From an uncultured Pelagibacteraceae bacterium (lineage in GTDB: Bacteria; Pseudomonadota; Alphaproteobacteria; Pelagibacterales; Pelagibacteraceae): a stretch of 60,652 bases of DNA. The notes under the pieces are model-generated. The model searched no databases. It worked only from the letters and a program-made list of their open reading frames with translations, and was not told the DNA's origin. The stretch is from assembly GCA_902514605.1 (NCBI GenBank), contig CABXRL010000002.1, positions 1 to 60,652 of the forward strand, in the 5' to 3' direction. Below are positions 17,789 through 26,422 of the stretch, in pieces. The position numbers were made by a program, and so were the translations under genes. Positions within the stretch are counted from its first letter, which is position 1, and each line of letters starts with the position of its first letter.

Positions 17789-18562
17789 ATGAAAACCTTA
17801 ATAGAAAAAACGTCTGATAAATTAGTCAATGCATTTTTAAAAAGTAAAATTATTGCTCCAATACCATCAAAATTTTGTAAAAAAATAGCTGAAGCACAAA
17901 AATTACGAATGCTATGTGAAAGCAAAATAAAACTTCCAGTAATAGGTTTTAAGGCTGCTGGCACCGGTATTCCACTTATTAAAAAATTAAGAGAAAAAGA
18001 GCCTTTCTACGCTAAAGTTTACAATAGGAATGTTTTAAAAAGTGGTAAAAGCGTAAAAATAAACAAATCAACTTTAGGTATTGAACTTGAAGTTTGTTAT
18101 AAAATTAAAAAATCTTTTTTTTCATCTAAAGGTATAATTACTTTAAAAAATATATCTAAACATATCTCACACATGGCACCATGTATTGAAGTTGTGGGTT
18201 ATAGACAAAGAAAAAAAGGAATTACATCTTTTGGTGATTTGTGTAGTGATTTTGGAGCTAACGTAAAATTCTTAATAGGTAAATCAAAAAAATATAAAAA
18301 AATTAATATTGGTAACTTAAAAACGAATATTTCTAATAAAAAATTAAATCAATGTGTAAAAGGTAATACCAATACTGTTTATGTCAATCCATTAAACTCA
18401 TTAAGATTTGTTTTAAACAAAATAAAAAAAGATAATGTTAATCTAAATAAAGATTTTTGGATTTTTACTGGTTCTACTGTTGGAGTAGTGCCAATTGAAG
18501 GAAAGGGAATATATATTGGAAAGATTGATAAGTTAGGATCTGTTAAAACAGTAATTAGATAA
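17789..18562 (+). CDS. 2-keto-4-pentenoate hydratase/FAH-like protein
   Basis: A 257-residue protein that resembles the MhpD/2-oxopent-4-enoate hydratase branch of the fumarylacetoacetate hydrolase superfamily. Landmarks are an N-terminal helical segment with KIAEAQKLRML, IGFKAAGTG, LGIELEVCYKI (metal-binding acidic pair), and a C-terminal FTGSTVGVVPIEGK. Members bind Mg2+ or Mn2+ and hydrate, decarboxylate or cleave 2-oxo acids. The protein is very lysine-rich. It ends the GMC run, 4 bp after the peptidase gene, and its stop nearly touches the convergent glycosyltransferase gene. Confidence 0.8.
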   Translation: MKTLIEKTSDKLVNAFLKSKIIAPIPSKFCKKIAEAQKLRMLCESKIKLPVIGFKAAGTGIPLIKKLREKEPFYAKVYNRNVLKSGKSVKINKSTLGIELEVCYKIKKSFFSSKGIITLKNISKHISHMAPCIEVVGYRQRKKGITSFGDLCSDFGANVKFLIGKSKKYKKINIGNLKTNISNKKLNQCVKGNTNTVYVNPLNSLRFVLNKIKKDNVNLNKDFWIFTGSTVGVVPIEGKGIYIGKIDKLGSVKTVIR

Positions 18563-18563
18563 T

Positions 18564-20252
18564 TTAGTTTAATTTTCTTAAAGTTGATAAAACTGCCCCA
18601 TTTCTAATTACTAAAACTTCATCTTTACCTGAATATTCGTCAAAACAAGTTGTTTTTACGTTGGGAGATCTTACAACTTTTTCCATATCTGATAATAACA
18701 TAATACCTTTCTCATTCACAAGACCCTTAACACTTGGATTATTAATTACATTCAAAAAAGCGCGATTGGTTAAAGCTATATGAGTTGCTCTCAGTGGTCT
18801 CTCATCAATGTTGTATAATCTCTTAATTCCAAAATTTTTATTTAAATAATATAATAATGTACTATCACCGCCAAAACAATCTGCTATTTTAAATTTTTGA
18901 ATTTCTTCTTTTGAATATTTGTTTTTTAAATTTTCTACAAGTTCTTCGTAAGATGTGCCCCAATAGTCTTGTTCAAATTTTTTTACACTTTTACTAAATG
19001 ATGGATAACTATAATTTACATAAGTATACTGATAAGGAGTCAGCAAAATAAATCTATAAAATGATAAAGAAAACAAGAATACTATAATTATTAGATTTGT
19101 TTTGATAAAATAAGAATTTTGAAAATTTCTCAAAAAATTATCTAAAGATAGTGATGCTAATAAAGAAAATAATGGAACTATAAATAAAAATAATCTTAAA
19201 TTATCATAGATATTTACACCTAATATTAATGCCAACAAAATTGGAAAGAATGCAGTAATATTTATTAATATAAATTTTTGATTAAAATTTCTAATTTCTA
19301 GCTCGTATTTAAGTTTTTTTAAAAAAAATAAGAAATAAGAAGATAAAATTAACAAAGAAAAATAAAAAGGCAGTCTATAAATAGCAATTGTTAAAAAATA
19401 TGTTTTTGGAGTATTAAATACTTCATAGAAATCACCATTTAATAAACCAATTTTAGGTCCATCATTCCAATTAATTGTATTTTTAACAACTAAAGAGAGA
19501 AACTCAAAAAAATTACCTTTATTTATTTCAACTATTATGTGGGGCCAACATAAAATTACAAGAAAAGTTGAAATAATAAAAACTATTGGAATGTGAAAAA
19601 ATAATCTTTTAGATAAATATAAATAATCAGATTTAAATCTTTTAATCAGATAATATAAACCAATAATAACAACTGGAAAGATTACAACAACAAAAGTAAG
19701 TCTCACACCACAACCAAATCCAAAAAATAAAGAGAACAATATTAAATATTTTAATAAATTATTATTTTCAGTACAATAAAGATAGAAATAGTAACAAGCC
19801 CAAATGAAAGCAAAAAAGACAATAATATCTTTTTGATTAATTCCCATATGTCCAAAGAAAAAAGGATTTAATAAAGTCAATAATGATGTCAACAATGCAA
19901 TTTTTTTATTAAATAATTTTTGTGTGATTAAATAAAGACCCAAAATACTTAAAGTTGAAAAAGAAATATTTACAAAATGCATTACCACATCGATATTATT
20001 TACGTAAAACTTTTTATTTATTAAAAAAAATATCTGTCCGAAGGCGTAAGAAATAGTGTCGTATAAACCAGGATAAAATTGATTATTTCTAAATTCAAAT
20101 TTTTGTATTTCACCAAATGAAACTAAAAATTTATATCTTACGAGACCATTGATATGATGAAAATATTCATCTGATGACAAACCGATGGACAGGCTTGACC
20201 ACCAAGCAAATAAAATCATCAAGACAATAAAACTAGAAAGAATCTTATTCAT
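18564..20252 (-). CDS. PMT/ArnT-like membrane glycosyltransferase (GT39/GT83 type)
   Basis: A 562-residue inner-membrane protein with about 11-12 hydrophobic segments. Its N-terminal loop LSSDEYFHHINGLVRYKF carries the acidic pair expected of GT-C glycosyltransferases that use polyprenyl-linked sugars. NQKDIIVFFAFIWACYYFYLY and CGVRLTFVVVIFPV are typical internal helices. It probably adds a sugar to lipid A, a glycan or a protein in the periplasm. It is monocistronic between two unrelated gene runs. Confidence 0.78.
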   Translation of the reverse strand: MNKILSSFIVLMILFAWWSSLSIGLSSDEYFHHINGLVRYKFLVSFGEIQKFEFRNNQFYPGLYDTISYAFGQIFFLINKKFYVNNIDVVMHFVNISFSTLSILGLYLITQKLFNKKIALLTSLLTLLNPFFFGHMGINQKDIIVFFAFIWACYYFYLYCTENNNLLKYLILFSLFFGFGCGVRLTFVVVIFPVVIIGLYYLIKRFKSDYLYLSKRLFFHIPIVFIISTFLVILCWPHIIVEINKGNFFEFLSLVVKNTINWNDGPKIGLLNGDFYEVFNTPKTYFLTIAIYRLPFYFSLLILSSYFLFFLKKLKYELEIRNFNQKFILINITAFFPILLALILGVNIYDNLRLFLFIVPLFSLLASLSLDNFLRNFQNSYFIKTNLIIIVFLFSLSFYRFILLTPYQYTYVNYSYPSFSKSVKKFEQDYWGTSYEELVENLKNKYSKEEIQKFKIADCFGGDSTLLYYLNKNFGIKRLYNIDERPLRATHIALTNRAFLNVINNPSVKGLVNEKGIMLLSDMEKVVRSPNVKTTCFDEYSGKDEVLVIRNGAVLSTLRKLN

Positions 20253-20291
20253 GAATAAAGATTACGGTAATTGTTAAGTATTTAAAAGATA

Positions 20292-22076
20292 TTAAGAGTT
20301 TAAAGATGGCTGCTTCTTCATATCATCTTTTTTAATACCAGCAACTCTTACTGGTTTTTTCATTGCATCTCTTCTAAAAGGCTCACCTAGCTCTTGGTTC
20401 AAGATAACTTCAATAAATGTTGTAATACCTTTCTTTTGATCCTCACATGATTGCTTAATTGCAGCAGTTGTTTCTTCCATGGTTTTTACCGTCACGCCTT
20501 TTAATCCGCAAGCATCAGCTACTTTTGCATAACTAAGCTCAGGATCAAGTTCTGTTCCAATAAAATTATTATCAAACCAAAGTGTAGTATTTCTTTTCTC
20601 TGCACCCCATTGATAATTTCTAAAAATTACCATAGTTATTGCAGGCCACTCTTCTCGAGCACATGAGCTCATCTCATTCATACTAATTCCAAATGCACCA
20701 TCTCCTGCAAAACCAATTACAGGTGTATCCGGACATCCAATTTTTGCACCTAAAATCGATGGAAAACCGTAACCGCAAGGTCCAAACAAACCTGGCGCTA
20801 AATATTTTCTTGGTTTCTCAAAAGTTGGGTAAGCGTTTCCGATTGCACAGTTGTTTCCTATATCACTTGAGATAATTACATCCTCTGGCATTCCAGCTTG
20901 AATAGCTCTCCATGCTTGCCTTGGCGACATTCTATCTTTATCTCTTTCTCTAGCCTCTTTATTCCAAACAGTGCCCTGATCATCCTCTTCATGATCTAAA
21001 CTTGATAATTTTTGTAACCAAGCAGATTTTGTTTGATGAATTAAATCTTTTCTTTCTTGTCTATTAGCATCTCCTGCATTAGAAGCCAATTTATCAAAAA
21101 TTTGTTGTGCAACTAATTTTGCATCACCACTTATTCCTACAGTAACTTTTTTTGTTAATCCTATTCTATCAGGATTAATATCAACTTGGATTATATTGGC
21201 ATTTTTTGGCCAATAATCTATTCCATAGCCTGGTAAAGTTGAAAAAGGATTTAATCTTGTTCCGAGTGCTAAAACAACATCTGCTTTAGAAATTAATTCC
21301 ATTGCTGCTTTTGAGCCATTATATCCTAATGGACCAACTGCTAAGGGGTGACTTCCTGGAAAGCTATCGTTGTGTTGATAACCAGAGCATACTGGTGCTT
21401 CTAATTTTTCAGCAAGTTTTTTTGTTTCCTCAATAGCGCCACCAATTACAACTCCTGCACCTGATAAGATAACTGGGAATTTTGCTTTTGATAAAAGATC
21501 AGCTGCTTTTGCTATTGCATCTGAGCCTCCGCCCTGTCTTTCTAATCTTACGATTGGTGGTAGTTCAATATCAATTACTTGTGTCCAATAATCTCTTGGT
21601 ACGTTTATTTGCGCTGGTGCTGAACCTCTAATTGCCTTTTCAATAACTCTGTTCAACACTTCTGCCATTCTCGAAGGGTCTCTAACTTCCTCTTGATAGC
21701 AGACCATGTCTTTAAATAAATTCATTTGCTCGACTTCTTGAAAACCCCCTTGACCCATGGTTTTGTTTGCAGCCTGCGGTGTCACTAATAATAAAGGAGT
21801 ATGATTCCAATATGCTGTTTTAATTGGGGTTACTAAACCTGTTATACCTGGTCCATTCTGTGCAATAACCATAGACATTTTTCCAGTTGATCTTGTATAT
21901 CCATCAGCAATTAATCCACCATTAGTCTCATGAGCAACATCCCAAAAGGTTATTCCTGCGTCTGGGAAAATATCCGAGATTGGCATAAACGCTGAGCCTA
22001 TAATTCCAAAAGCGTGTTCAATGCCGTGCATTTGTAAAACTTTTACAAAAGCCTCTTCTGTTGTCATTTTTGTCAT
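20292..22076 (-). CDS. xsc: Sulfoacetaldehyde acetyltransferase
   Basis: Xsc is a cytosolic thiamine-diphosphate enzyme that converts sulfoacetaldehyde plus phosphate to acetyl phosphate and sulfite, the desulfonation step of taurine, isethionate and sulfoacetate breakdown. The 594-residue chain has the three TPP-enzyme domains: the activating Glu50 in AHETNGG, the central NAD/FAD-like domain, and GDG (458) to Asn487 binding TPP-Mg. MGQGGFQEVEQM and NYQWGAEKRNTTLWF fit Xsc better than acetolactate synthase. A good ribosome site (AGAGAGG) precedes the ATG. It is divergent from suyAB; no pta or taurine transport genes are in view. Confidence 0.92.
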   Translation of the reverse strand: MTKMTTEEAFVKVLQMHGIEHAFGIIGSAFMPISDIFPDAGITFWDVAHETNGGLIADGYTRSTGKMSMVIAQNGPGITGLVTPIKTAYWNHTPLLLVTPQAANKTMGQGGFQEVEQMNLFKDMVCYQEEVRDPSRMAEVLNRVIEKAIRGSAPAQINVPRDYWTQVIDIELPPIVRLERQGGGSDAIAKAADLLSKAKFPVILSGAGVVIGGAIEETKKLAEKLEAPVCSGYQHNDSFPGSHPLAVGPLGYNGSKAAMELISKADVVLALGTRLNPFSTLPGYGIDYWPKNANIIQVDINPDRIGLTKKVTVGISGDAKLVAQQIFDKLASNAGDANRQERKDLIHQTKSAWLQKLSSLDHEEDDQGTVWNKEARERDKDRMSPRQAWRAIQAGMPEDVIISSDIGNNCAIGNAYPTFEKPRKYLAPGLFGPCGYGFPSILGAKIGCPDTPVIGFAGDGAFGISMNEMSSCAREEWPAITMVIFRNYQWGAEKRNTTLWFDNNFIGTELDPELSYAKVADACGLKGVTVKTMEETTAAIKQSCEDQKKGITTFIEVILNQELGEPFRRDAMKKPVRVAGIKKDDMKKQPSLNS

Positions 22077-22188
22077 TAATAGGACCTCTCTAAATTAGTA
22101 AATATAATAATTTATATAAAATTTAATTGTTAATTTCGCGATTAATATATAAGATTTTGAAAATTTCAAATAAACAATTCGACACTAT

Positions 22189-22473
22189 ATGGCTACTGAA
22201 ATAATAATTCACGACCAAAAAGACAATGTAGGTGTTGTAGTAATTGAGAAAATTAACCCAAAACAAGAATGTAATTGCTGGATTATGGAAAATGATGGAT
22301 CTACAAACATTCAATCAATGGATGAAATTCCTTTAGGACATAAAATAGCTATGATTGATCTAAAAGAGGGTGATACGATTCTTAAATATGGGCATGACAT
22401 TGGTAAAGTAGTTAAATCAATTAAGAAAGGTGAACATGTTCACGTTCACAACGTTAAAACAAAAAAATGGTAA
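22189..22473 (+). CDS. suyA: (2R)-sulfolactate sulfo-lyase, small (alpha) subunit
   Basis: A 94-residue SAF-domain protein, the small part of the UxaA/altronate dehydratase family. Landmarks are IPLGHKIAMIDLKEGDTILKYG and GEHVHVHNVKT. In altronate dehydratase this part is fused to the large domain; here it is a separate gene 4 bp ahead of the large subunit, the arrangement of SuyAB. SuyAB splits (R)-sulfolactate to pyruvate and sulfite. The xsc neighbour supports the sulfonate role, though other UxaA-family lyases cannot be excluded. Confidence 0.88.
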   Translation: MATEIIIHDQKDNVGVVVIEKINPKQECNCWIMENDGSTNIQSMDEIPLGHKIAMIDLKEGDTILKYGHDIGKVVKSIKKGEHVHVHNVKTKKW

Positions 22474-22477
22474 TTAG

Positions 22478-23644
22478 ATGGAAATTCCAAAGAGTTTTTT
22501 AGGCTATAAAAGAGAGAATGGAAGAGCTGGAACAAGAAATCATGTAATCATACTTCCGGTTGATGATATATCAAATGCTTGTGCTGAAGCAGTTTCAAAC
22601 AATATTAAAGGAACTATCGCTCTTCCTCATTCATATGGCAGACTTCAATTTGGTGCTGATCTAGAATTACATTTCAGAACTATGATTGGCACTGGAAGTA
22701 ATCCAAATGTTGCAGCTGTAATTGTAATTGGAATAGAGCCAAAGTGGACAAAAAAAATTGTGGATGGAATTGCAAAAACTGGAAAGCCAGTTGAAGGTTT
22801 CCATATTGAGCGAACTGGCGATATTGGAACAGTAATGAAGGCTTCTAAAAAAGCTCAAGAATTTGTAATGTGGGCTTCTGAGAAACAAAGAGAAGAATGT
22901 CCGATAAGCGATTTATGGATTTCAGTAAAATGTGGTGAGTCTGATACAACATCAGGTTTAGCATCTAATCCAACTGTAGGAAATTTGATGGATAAACTAG
23001 AACCATTAGGTGTCCATTTGTGCTTTGGTGAAACGTCTGAACTTACTGGGGCAGAAAATGTTTGTGCAACAAGAGGAGCAACAAAAGAGGCTTCAGATAA
23101 ATTTATGAAGACCTGGAATGCTTACAATGATTTTATTCTTAAAGAAGCAACCGATGACCTTTCTGAAAGCCAACCAACAGCAGGTAATATTGCTGGTGGT
23201 CTTACAACTATTGAGGAAAAAGCTTTTGGTAACTTTCAAAAAATTGGTAATTGTAAGTTTGTGGATGTTTTGGAGCCAGCTGAAGAACCAAAAAAAGGAA
23301 AAGGTTTATATTTCATGGATACTTCATCTGCTGCTGCAGAATGCGTAACACTTCAAGCCGCGGCTGGTTTTAATATTCATTTATTCCCAACTGGACAAGG
23401 AAATATAGTCGGAAATCCAATTGAACCAGTTGTAAAATTAACAGCAAATCCTTTAACCGTTAAAGGTATGGGTGAGCATATTGATTGTGATGTTTCAAAA
23501 ATTCTTTCAAGAGAAATGAATCTGTCTGAAGCGGGAGATAGACTTATCGAAACAACATTGAGAGTTGCTAATGGAAGATTAACCTGTGCAGAAGCTTTGG
23601 GTCATAAAGAGTTTGTTATGACTAAACTTTATAGAAGCGCATAA
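22478..23644 (+). CDS. suyB: (2R)-sulfolactate sulfo-lyase, large (beta) subunit
   Basis: A 388-residue UxaA-family catalytic subunit. It starts [19 protein letters not shown], the family's conserved opening, and contains [20 protein letters not shown], a metal or cluster-binding region, and [20 protein letters not shown]. With SuyA it forms the iron-dependent lyase that releases sulfite from sulfolactate. It follows suyA by 4 bp and is followed 15 bp later by a YeiH-type exporter, which makes sense for removing the sulfite or sulfate formed. Confidence 0.9.
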   Translation: MEIPKSFLGYKRENGRAGTRNHVIILPVDDISNACAEAVSNNIKGTIALPHSYGRLQFGADLELHFRTMIGTGSNPNVAAVIVIGIEPKWTKKIVDGIAKTGKPVEGFHIERTGDIGTVMKASKKAQEFVMWASEKQREECPISDLWISVKCGESDTTSGLASNPTVGNLMDKLEPLGVHLCFGETSELTGAENVCATRGATKEASDKFMKTWNAYNDFILKEATDDLSESQPTAGNIAGGLTTIEEKAFGNFQKIGNCKFVDVLEPAEEPKKGKGLYFMDTSSAAAECVTLQAAAGFNIHLFPTGQGNIVGNPIEPVVKLTANPLTVKGMGEHIDCDVSKILSREMNLSEAGDRLIETTLRVANGRLTCAEALGHKEFVMTKLYRSA

Positions 23645-23659
23645 TTAATTAATTTTATA

Positions 23660-24733
23660 ATGTTTTCCAAAAATTACTTGGTAGTCGTACCAGGTGTAAT
23701 TCTTGCATTTATTCTATATTCTCTTTCTCAAGGTTTTAATAATATAATTGGTATCGAGCTTTTAGGGTATAGTAAAAGTCCTATATCTACGGCAATGATT
23801 TCAATTCTGTTAGGTATTTTTTTTGGTAATTTTTTTAAAATTCGGGATAGTTTTCAAATTGGTTTAGATTTTACCAGGGAATATATTTTAAAACTTGGAA
23901 TTATCTGTCTAGGAATACAATTGAAACCTTTTGAATTTTTAGATTTTGGAAAAATTGCGATACCATTAATATTAATCTGTATAATAAGTGTCTTAGTCGT
24001 CATAAAACTATTAATAAAAAAACTTAAAATACAGACCAGAATGGCTTACCTGATATCAATTGGGAGTACAGTTTGTGGCACTACTGCAATAATGGCAACC
24101 GCCCCGGTAATAAAAGCCAATAAAAACGAAGTTTCTTATGCAATTGCGAATATTACTTTATTTGGAATAGTATCAATGTTTTTATATCCTTATTTTGCAA
24201 ATTTCTATTTTGATGGAAACTCTTTATTTGCAGGTCTTTTTTTAGGAACTGCGATACATGAAACCTCTCAGGTTGCAGCAGCTGGACTGATATATGATCA
24301 ACAGTTTAATAGCCCTGAAACATTAAATATTGCAACAGTCACAAAGCTTATAAGAAACACTTTTCTGATAATAATGATTCCTCTATTTGCTTTCCTTTAC
24401 AATAGAGGTAGAGCCGGAGATAAAAATTATTCTATTTTAAAAATATTTCCTTATTTTGTTTTAGGTTTTGTTGGAATGATAATTATTAGAAATATCGGTG
24501 ACCAAATTTTCTCAAATAATATTAATAATAATTGGATTGAAGTAGTAGATTTAATTAAAGCTATTTCTAAAATTTTTTTAACAATGGCTATGGCTGCAAT
24601 CGGTCTATCAACAAATTTAAAGGATATTAAAGGTATGGGTTACAAACCATTTGTAGTTGGATTCATTGCAATGATAACTGTAGGGATTGTTAGTATTATA
24701 ACAATTGAAATATATTTAAAATTATTTATTTAG
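23660..24733 (+). CDS. YeiH-family putative sulfate/sulfite exporter
   Basis: A 357-residue membrane protein with about ten helices in an inverted-repeat layout. Family landmarks are LKLGIICLGIQLKPFEF, IGSTVCGTTAIMATAPVI, LGTAIHETSQVAAAG, and a closing MAAIGLSTNLKDIKGMGYKP. YeiH/PSE proteins are predicted sulfate or sulfite exporters; direct proof is limited. Its place 15 bp after suyB supports export of sulfonate-derived sulfur oxyanion. It converges with a TauE gene, overlapping it by 8 nt. Confidence 0.87.
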   Translation: MFSKNYLVVVPGVILAFILYSLSQGFNNIIGIELLGYSKSPISTAMISILLGIFFGNFFKIRDSFQIGLDFTREYILKLGIICLGIQLKPFEFLDFGKIAIPLILICIISVLVVIKLLIKKLKIQTRMAYLISIGSTVCGTTAIMATAPVIKANKNEVSYAIANITLFGIVSMFLYPYFANFYFDGNSLFAGLFLGTAIHETSQVAAAGLIYDQQFNSPETLNIATVTKLIRNTFLIIMIPLFAFLYNRGRAGDKNYSILKIFPYFVLGFVGMIIIRNIGDQIFSNNINNNWIEVVDLIKAISKIFLTMAMAAIGLSTNLKDIKGMGYKPFVVGFIAMITVGIVSIITIEIYLKLFI

Positions 24734-25820
24734 ATTGTTTTGCAGTTTTAGCAAAATATTTTTCTCTAAATTTTGAAATTGATCTCCTAATAAATGCAGC
24801 TGCAATTCCCAATATAACAGCAAATAAAATTGAGAATAATCCATAAAAAAATGGCATATCTTCAGAAAACTCTTTAATAAATTTTGAGAAAAAATTCAAA
24901 TCTTGTGAGCCTGTAAATGTAATTCCATTCTGAATCTCATCAGCAAAAAAGGTATCGTAAGCAATGACTATTCCGACAATTAATAATAAAATTGCTAATA
25001 AGGCTTTTAAACCTGAGCTATCAATTTGCTCTCCGAGTTTCTGACCCACTTGAACTCCCACAATAGATCCTACAACTAACAATAATACTAACATTAAATC
25101 TATAGAACCATAATTGATTGAGTGAAGGAATGTAACAATTACACTTACAAAAATCGTTACAAACAAAGAGGTGCCAGGTACTAATTTTGTTGGCATCTTA
25201 ATAATATAAATCATTGCAGGCACTAAAATAAATGCTCCACCAATTCCCATTATTGCTGCTATAAAACCAACAAATAATCCAATTATTATAGGAGTAAATA
25301 TACTTTCGTATAATTTTGATTTTGGAAATCTCATTCTAAAAGGGAGACCATGTATCCAATAATGCACATGTAATTTTTTCTTCTCAACAATATTTTTTTT
25401 TGCTTTATCAATCTCACCAAGACTTTCCACTAACATTAAGGTTCCAATAATTGCTAGGATATACATGTACGCTAACGAAATAACCGTATCTATTTTACCA
25501 ATATCTTTAAAATAAGTGAAAGTTAAAATCCCCAATGCGGTTCCTATAGTTCCACCAATTACAATTATAAATCCCATTTTATAATCCAAAGTATTTTTTA
25601 AATAATGAGTAGTTGATCCTGATACAGATGTTGCTAAGATATTATTTGCTTCATTTGCCACTGCGTAAGCTGGTGGAACACCCATAAATATTAAAAAGGG
25701 TGTCATTAAGAAACCTCCTCCAACTCCAAATAAGCCTGAAAGCACCCCAACTATTGCACTTAACAAAAGTATTTCAACTGGATTAATGAAGACTTGTGCA
25801 ATTGGTAAAAAAACTTCCAT
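24726..25820 (-). CDS. TauE/SafE-family sulfite or organosulfur exporter (long form)
   Basis: A 364-residue membrane protein with the two TauE repeats. The first has GVLSGLFGVGGGFLMTPFLI and the second has GFIAAIMGIGGAFILVPAMIY. It is longer than the minimal ~250-residue form because of a soluble loop (KKKLHVHYWIHGLPFRMRF) and a C-terminal extension with one more helix. It is the last gene of the run aprM-aprB-aprA-orf116-orf44-tauE, so sulfite export, or import for oxidation, is a reasonable inference. A second TauE protein lies at 57129-57965. Confidence 0.88.
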   Translation of the reverse strand: MEVFLPIAQVFINPVEILLLSAIVGVLSGLFGVGGGFLMTPFLIFMGVPPAYAVANEANNILATSVSGSTTHYLKNTLDYKMGFIIVIGGTIGTALGILTFTYFKDIGKIDTVISLAYMYILAIIGTLMLVESLGEIDKAKKNIVEKKKLHVHYWIHGLPFRMRFPKSKLYESIFTPIIIGLFVGFIAAIMGIGGAFILVPAMIYIIKMPTKLVPGTSLFVTIFVSVIVTFLHSINYGSIDLMLVLLLVVGSIVGVQVGQKLGEQIDSSGLKALLAILLLIVGIVIAYDTFFADEIQNGITFTGSQDLNFFSKFIKEFSEDMPFFYGLFSILFAVILGIAAAFIRRSISKFREKYFAKTAKQSK

Positions 25821-25849
25821 TTAAAAAATAAAAAAACTTTTAATTTAAC

Positions 25850-25984
25850 TTATTCGAAAGTTATAAAAGTTCCTATTAAGATAACGCTCCAACAAGCAGC
25901 TATAGCTGATAAAATTCCAGTTTTAATTAATGTTGTTTTCTTTTCTATAATTTTTTGAGGAATTTTTATTTTTGGAAGGTTCAT
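25850..25984 (-). CDS. Small single-pass membrane protein (44 aa) in the apr run
   Basis: From the ATG at 25984 the frame encodes 44 residues: a basic amphipathic start (MNLPKIKIPQKIIEKKTT) and one hydrophobic helix (GILSAIAACWSVILIGTFI). It fills the gap between orf116 and the TauE gene on the same strand, 29 bp before the TauE start. Its layout resembles small accessory subunits of membrane transporters, which is only a suggestion. No family recognised. Confidence 0.62.
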   Translation of the reverse strand: MNLPKIKIPQKIIEKKTTLIKTGILSAIAACWSVILIGTFITFE

Positions 25985-26048
25985 CTATAGTTTTAATTAC
26001 ACCTAGGATAAAAATTGTCAAACTATAATTGAATTTAGATAAATTTTT

Positions 26049-26399
26049 TTAGTAGATTGTTGCACCAAAGACCTTGATCGCTCCATCCTCAACACCAAGT
26101 ACCATTCTACCTAAGAATTCCCCTGGGATTTTACTATTAGTTTGCTTAATAAGAATTGTAATATGCTCGCCCCTTCTCAAGGTGCCAAAGGGCTCGTAAG
26201 TCTCATTTAAATTTGTGATAAGTTCATTATTGGCCCATTGTTTGCCTAGCTCAACCTCATTGGCTCCAAACAGCATTTGAGTTGAAAAATCTTTAGTAAA
26301 ACTTCCATAATCTTTAAGATTAGATGATCTCACTAAATTCTCCCAAAACGGTTTTCCAATTGAGAATATTTCTTCATCAGGTTTCGCTAAAAGGTCCAT
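26049..26399 (-). CDS. Protein of unknown function directly downstream of aprA (116 aa)
   Basis: A soluble 116-residue protein with no signal peptide, no membrane helix and no cysteine. It opens MDLLAKPDEEIFSIGKPFWE and ends in a beta-rich stretch (FLGRMVLGVEDGAIKVFG). The alternation of helix at the start and strands at the end could fit an NTF2-like or small alpha/beta fold, but I cannot name a family. It lies 23 bp after aprA in the same direction, so co-expression with APS reductase is likely. A role as assembly factor, chaperone or partner is only inferred from position. Confidence 0.8.
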   Translation of the reverse strand: MDLLAKPDEEIFSIGKPFWENLVRSSNLKDYGSFTKDFSTQMLFGANEVELGKQWANNELITNLNETYEPFGTLRRGEHITILIKQTNSKIPGEFLGRMVLGVEDGAIKVFGATIY

Positions 26400-26422
26400 C
26401 GATTTTTATATTTAATACTTTA

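Noticed and set aside
22077..22188. Operator for a shared xsc/suyAB regulator
   Set aside because: Only a weak TTAAT/ATTAA inverted repeat around TTCGCG is present; in such AT-rich DNA this is not convincing.
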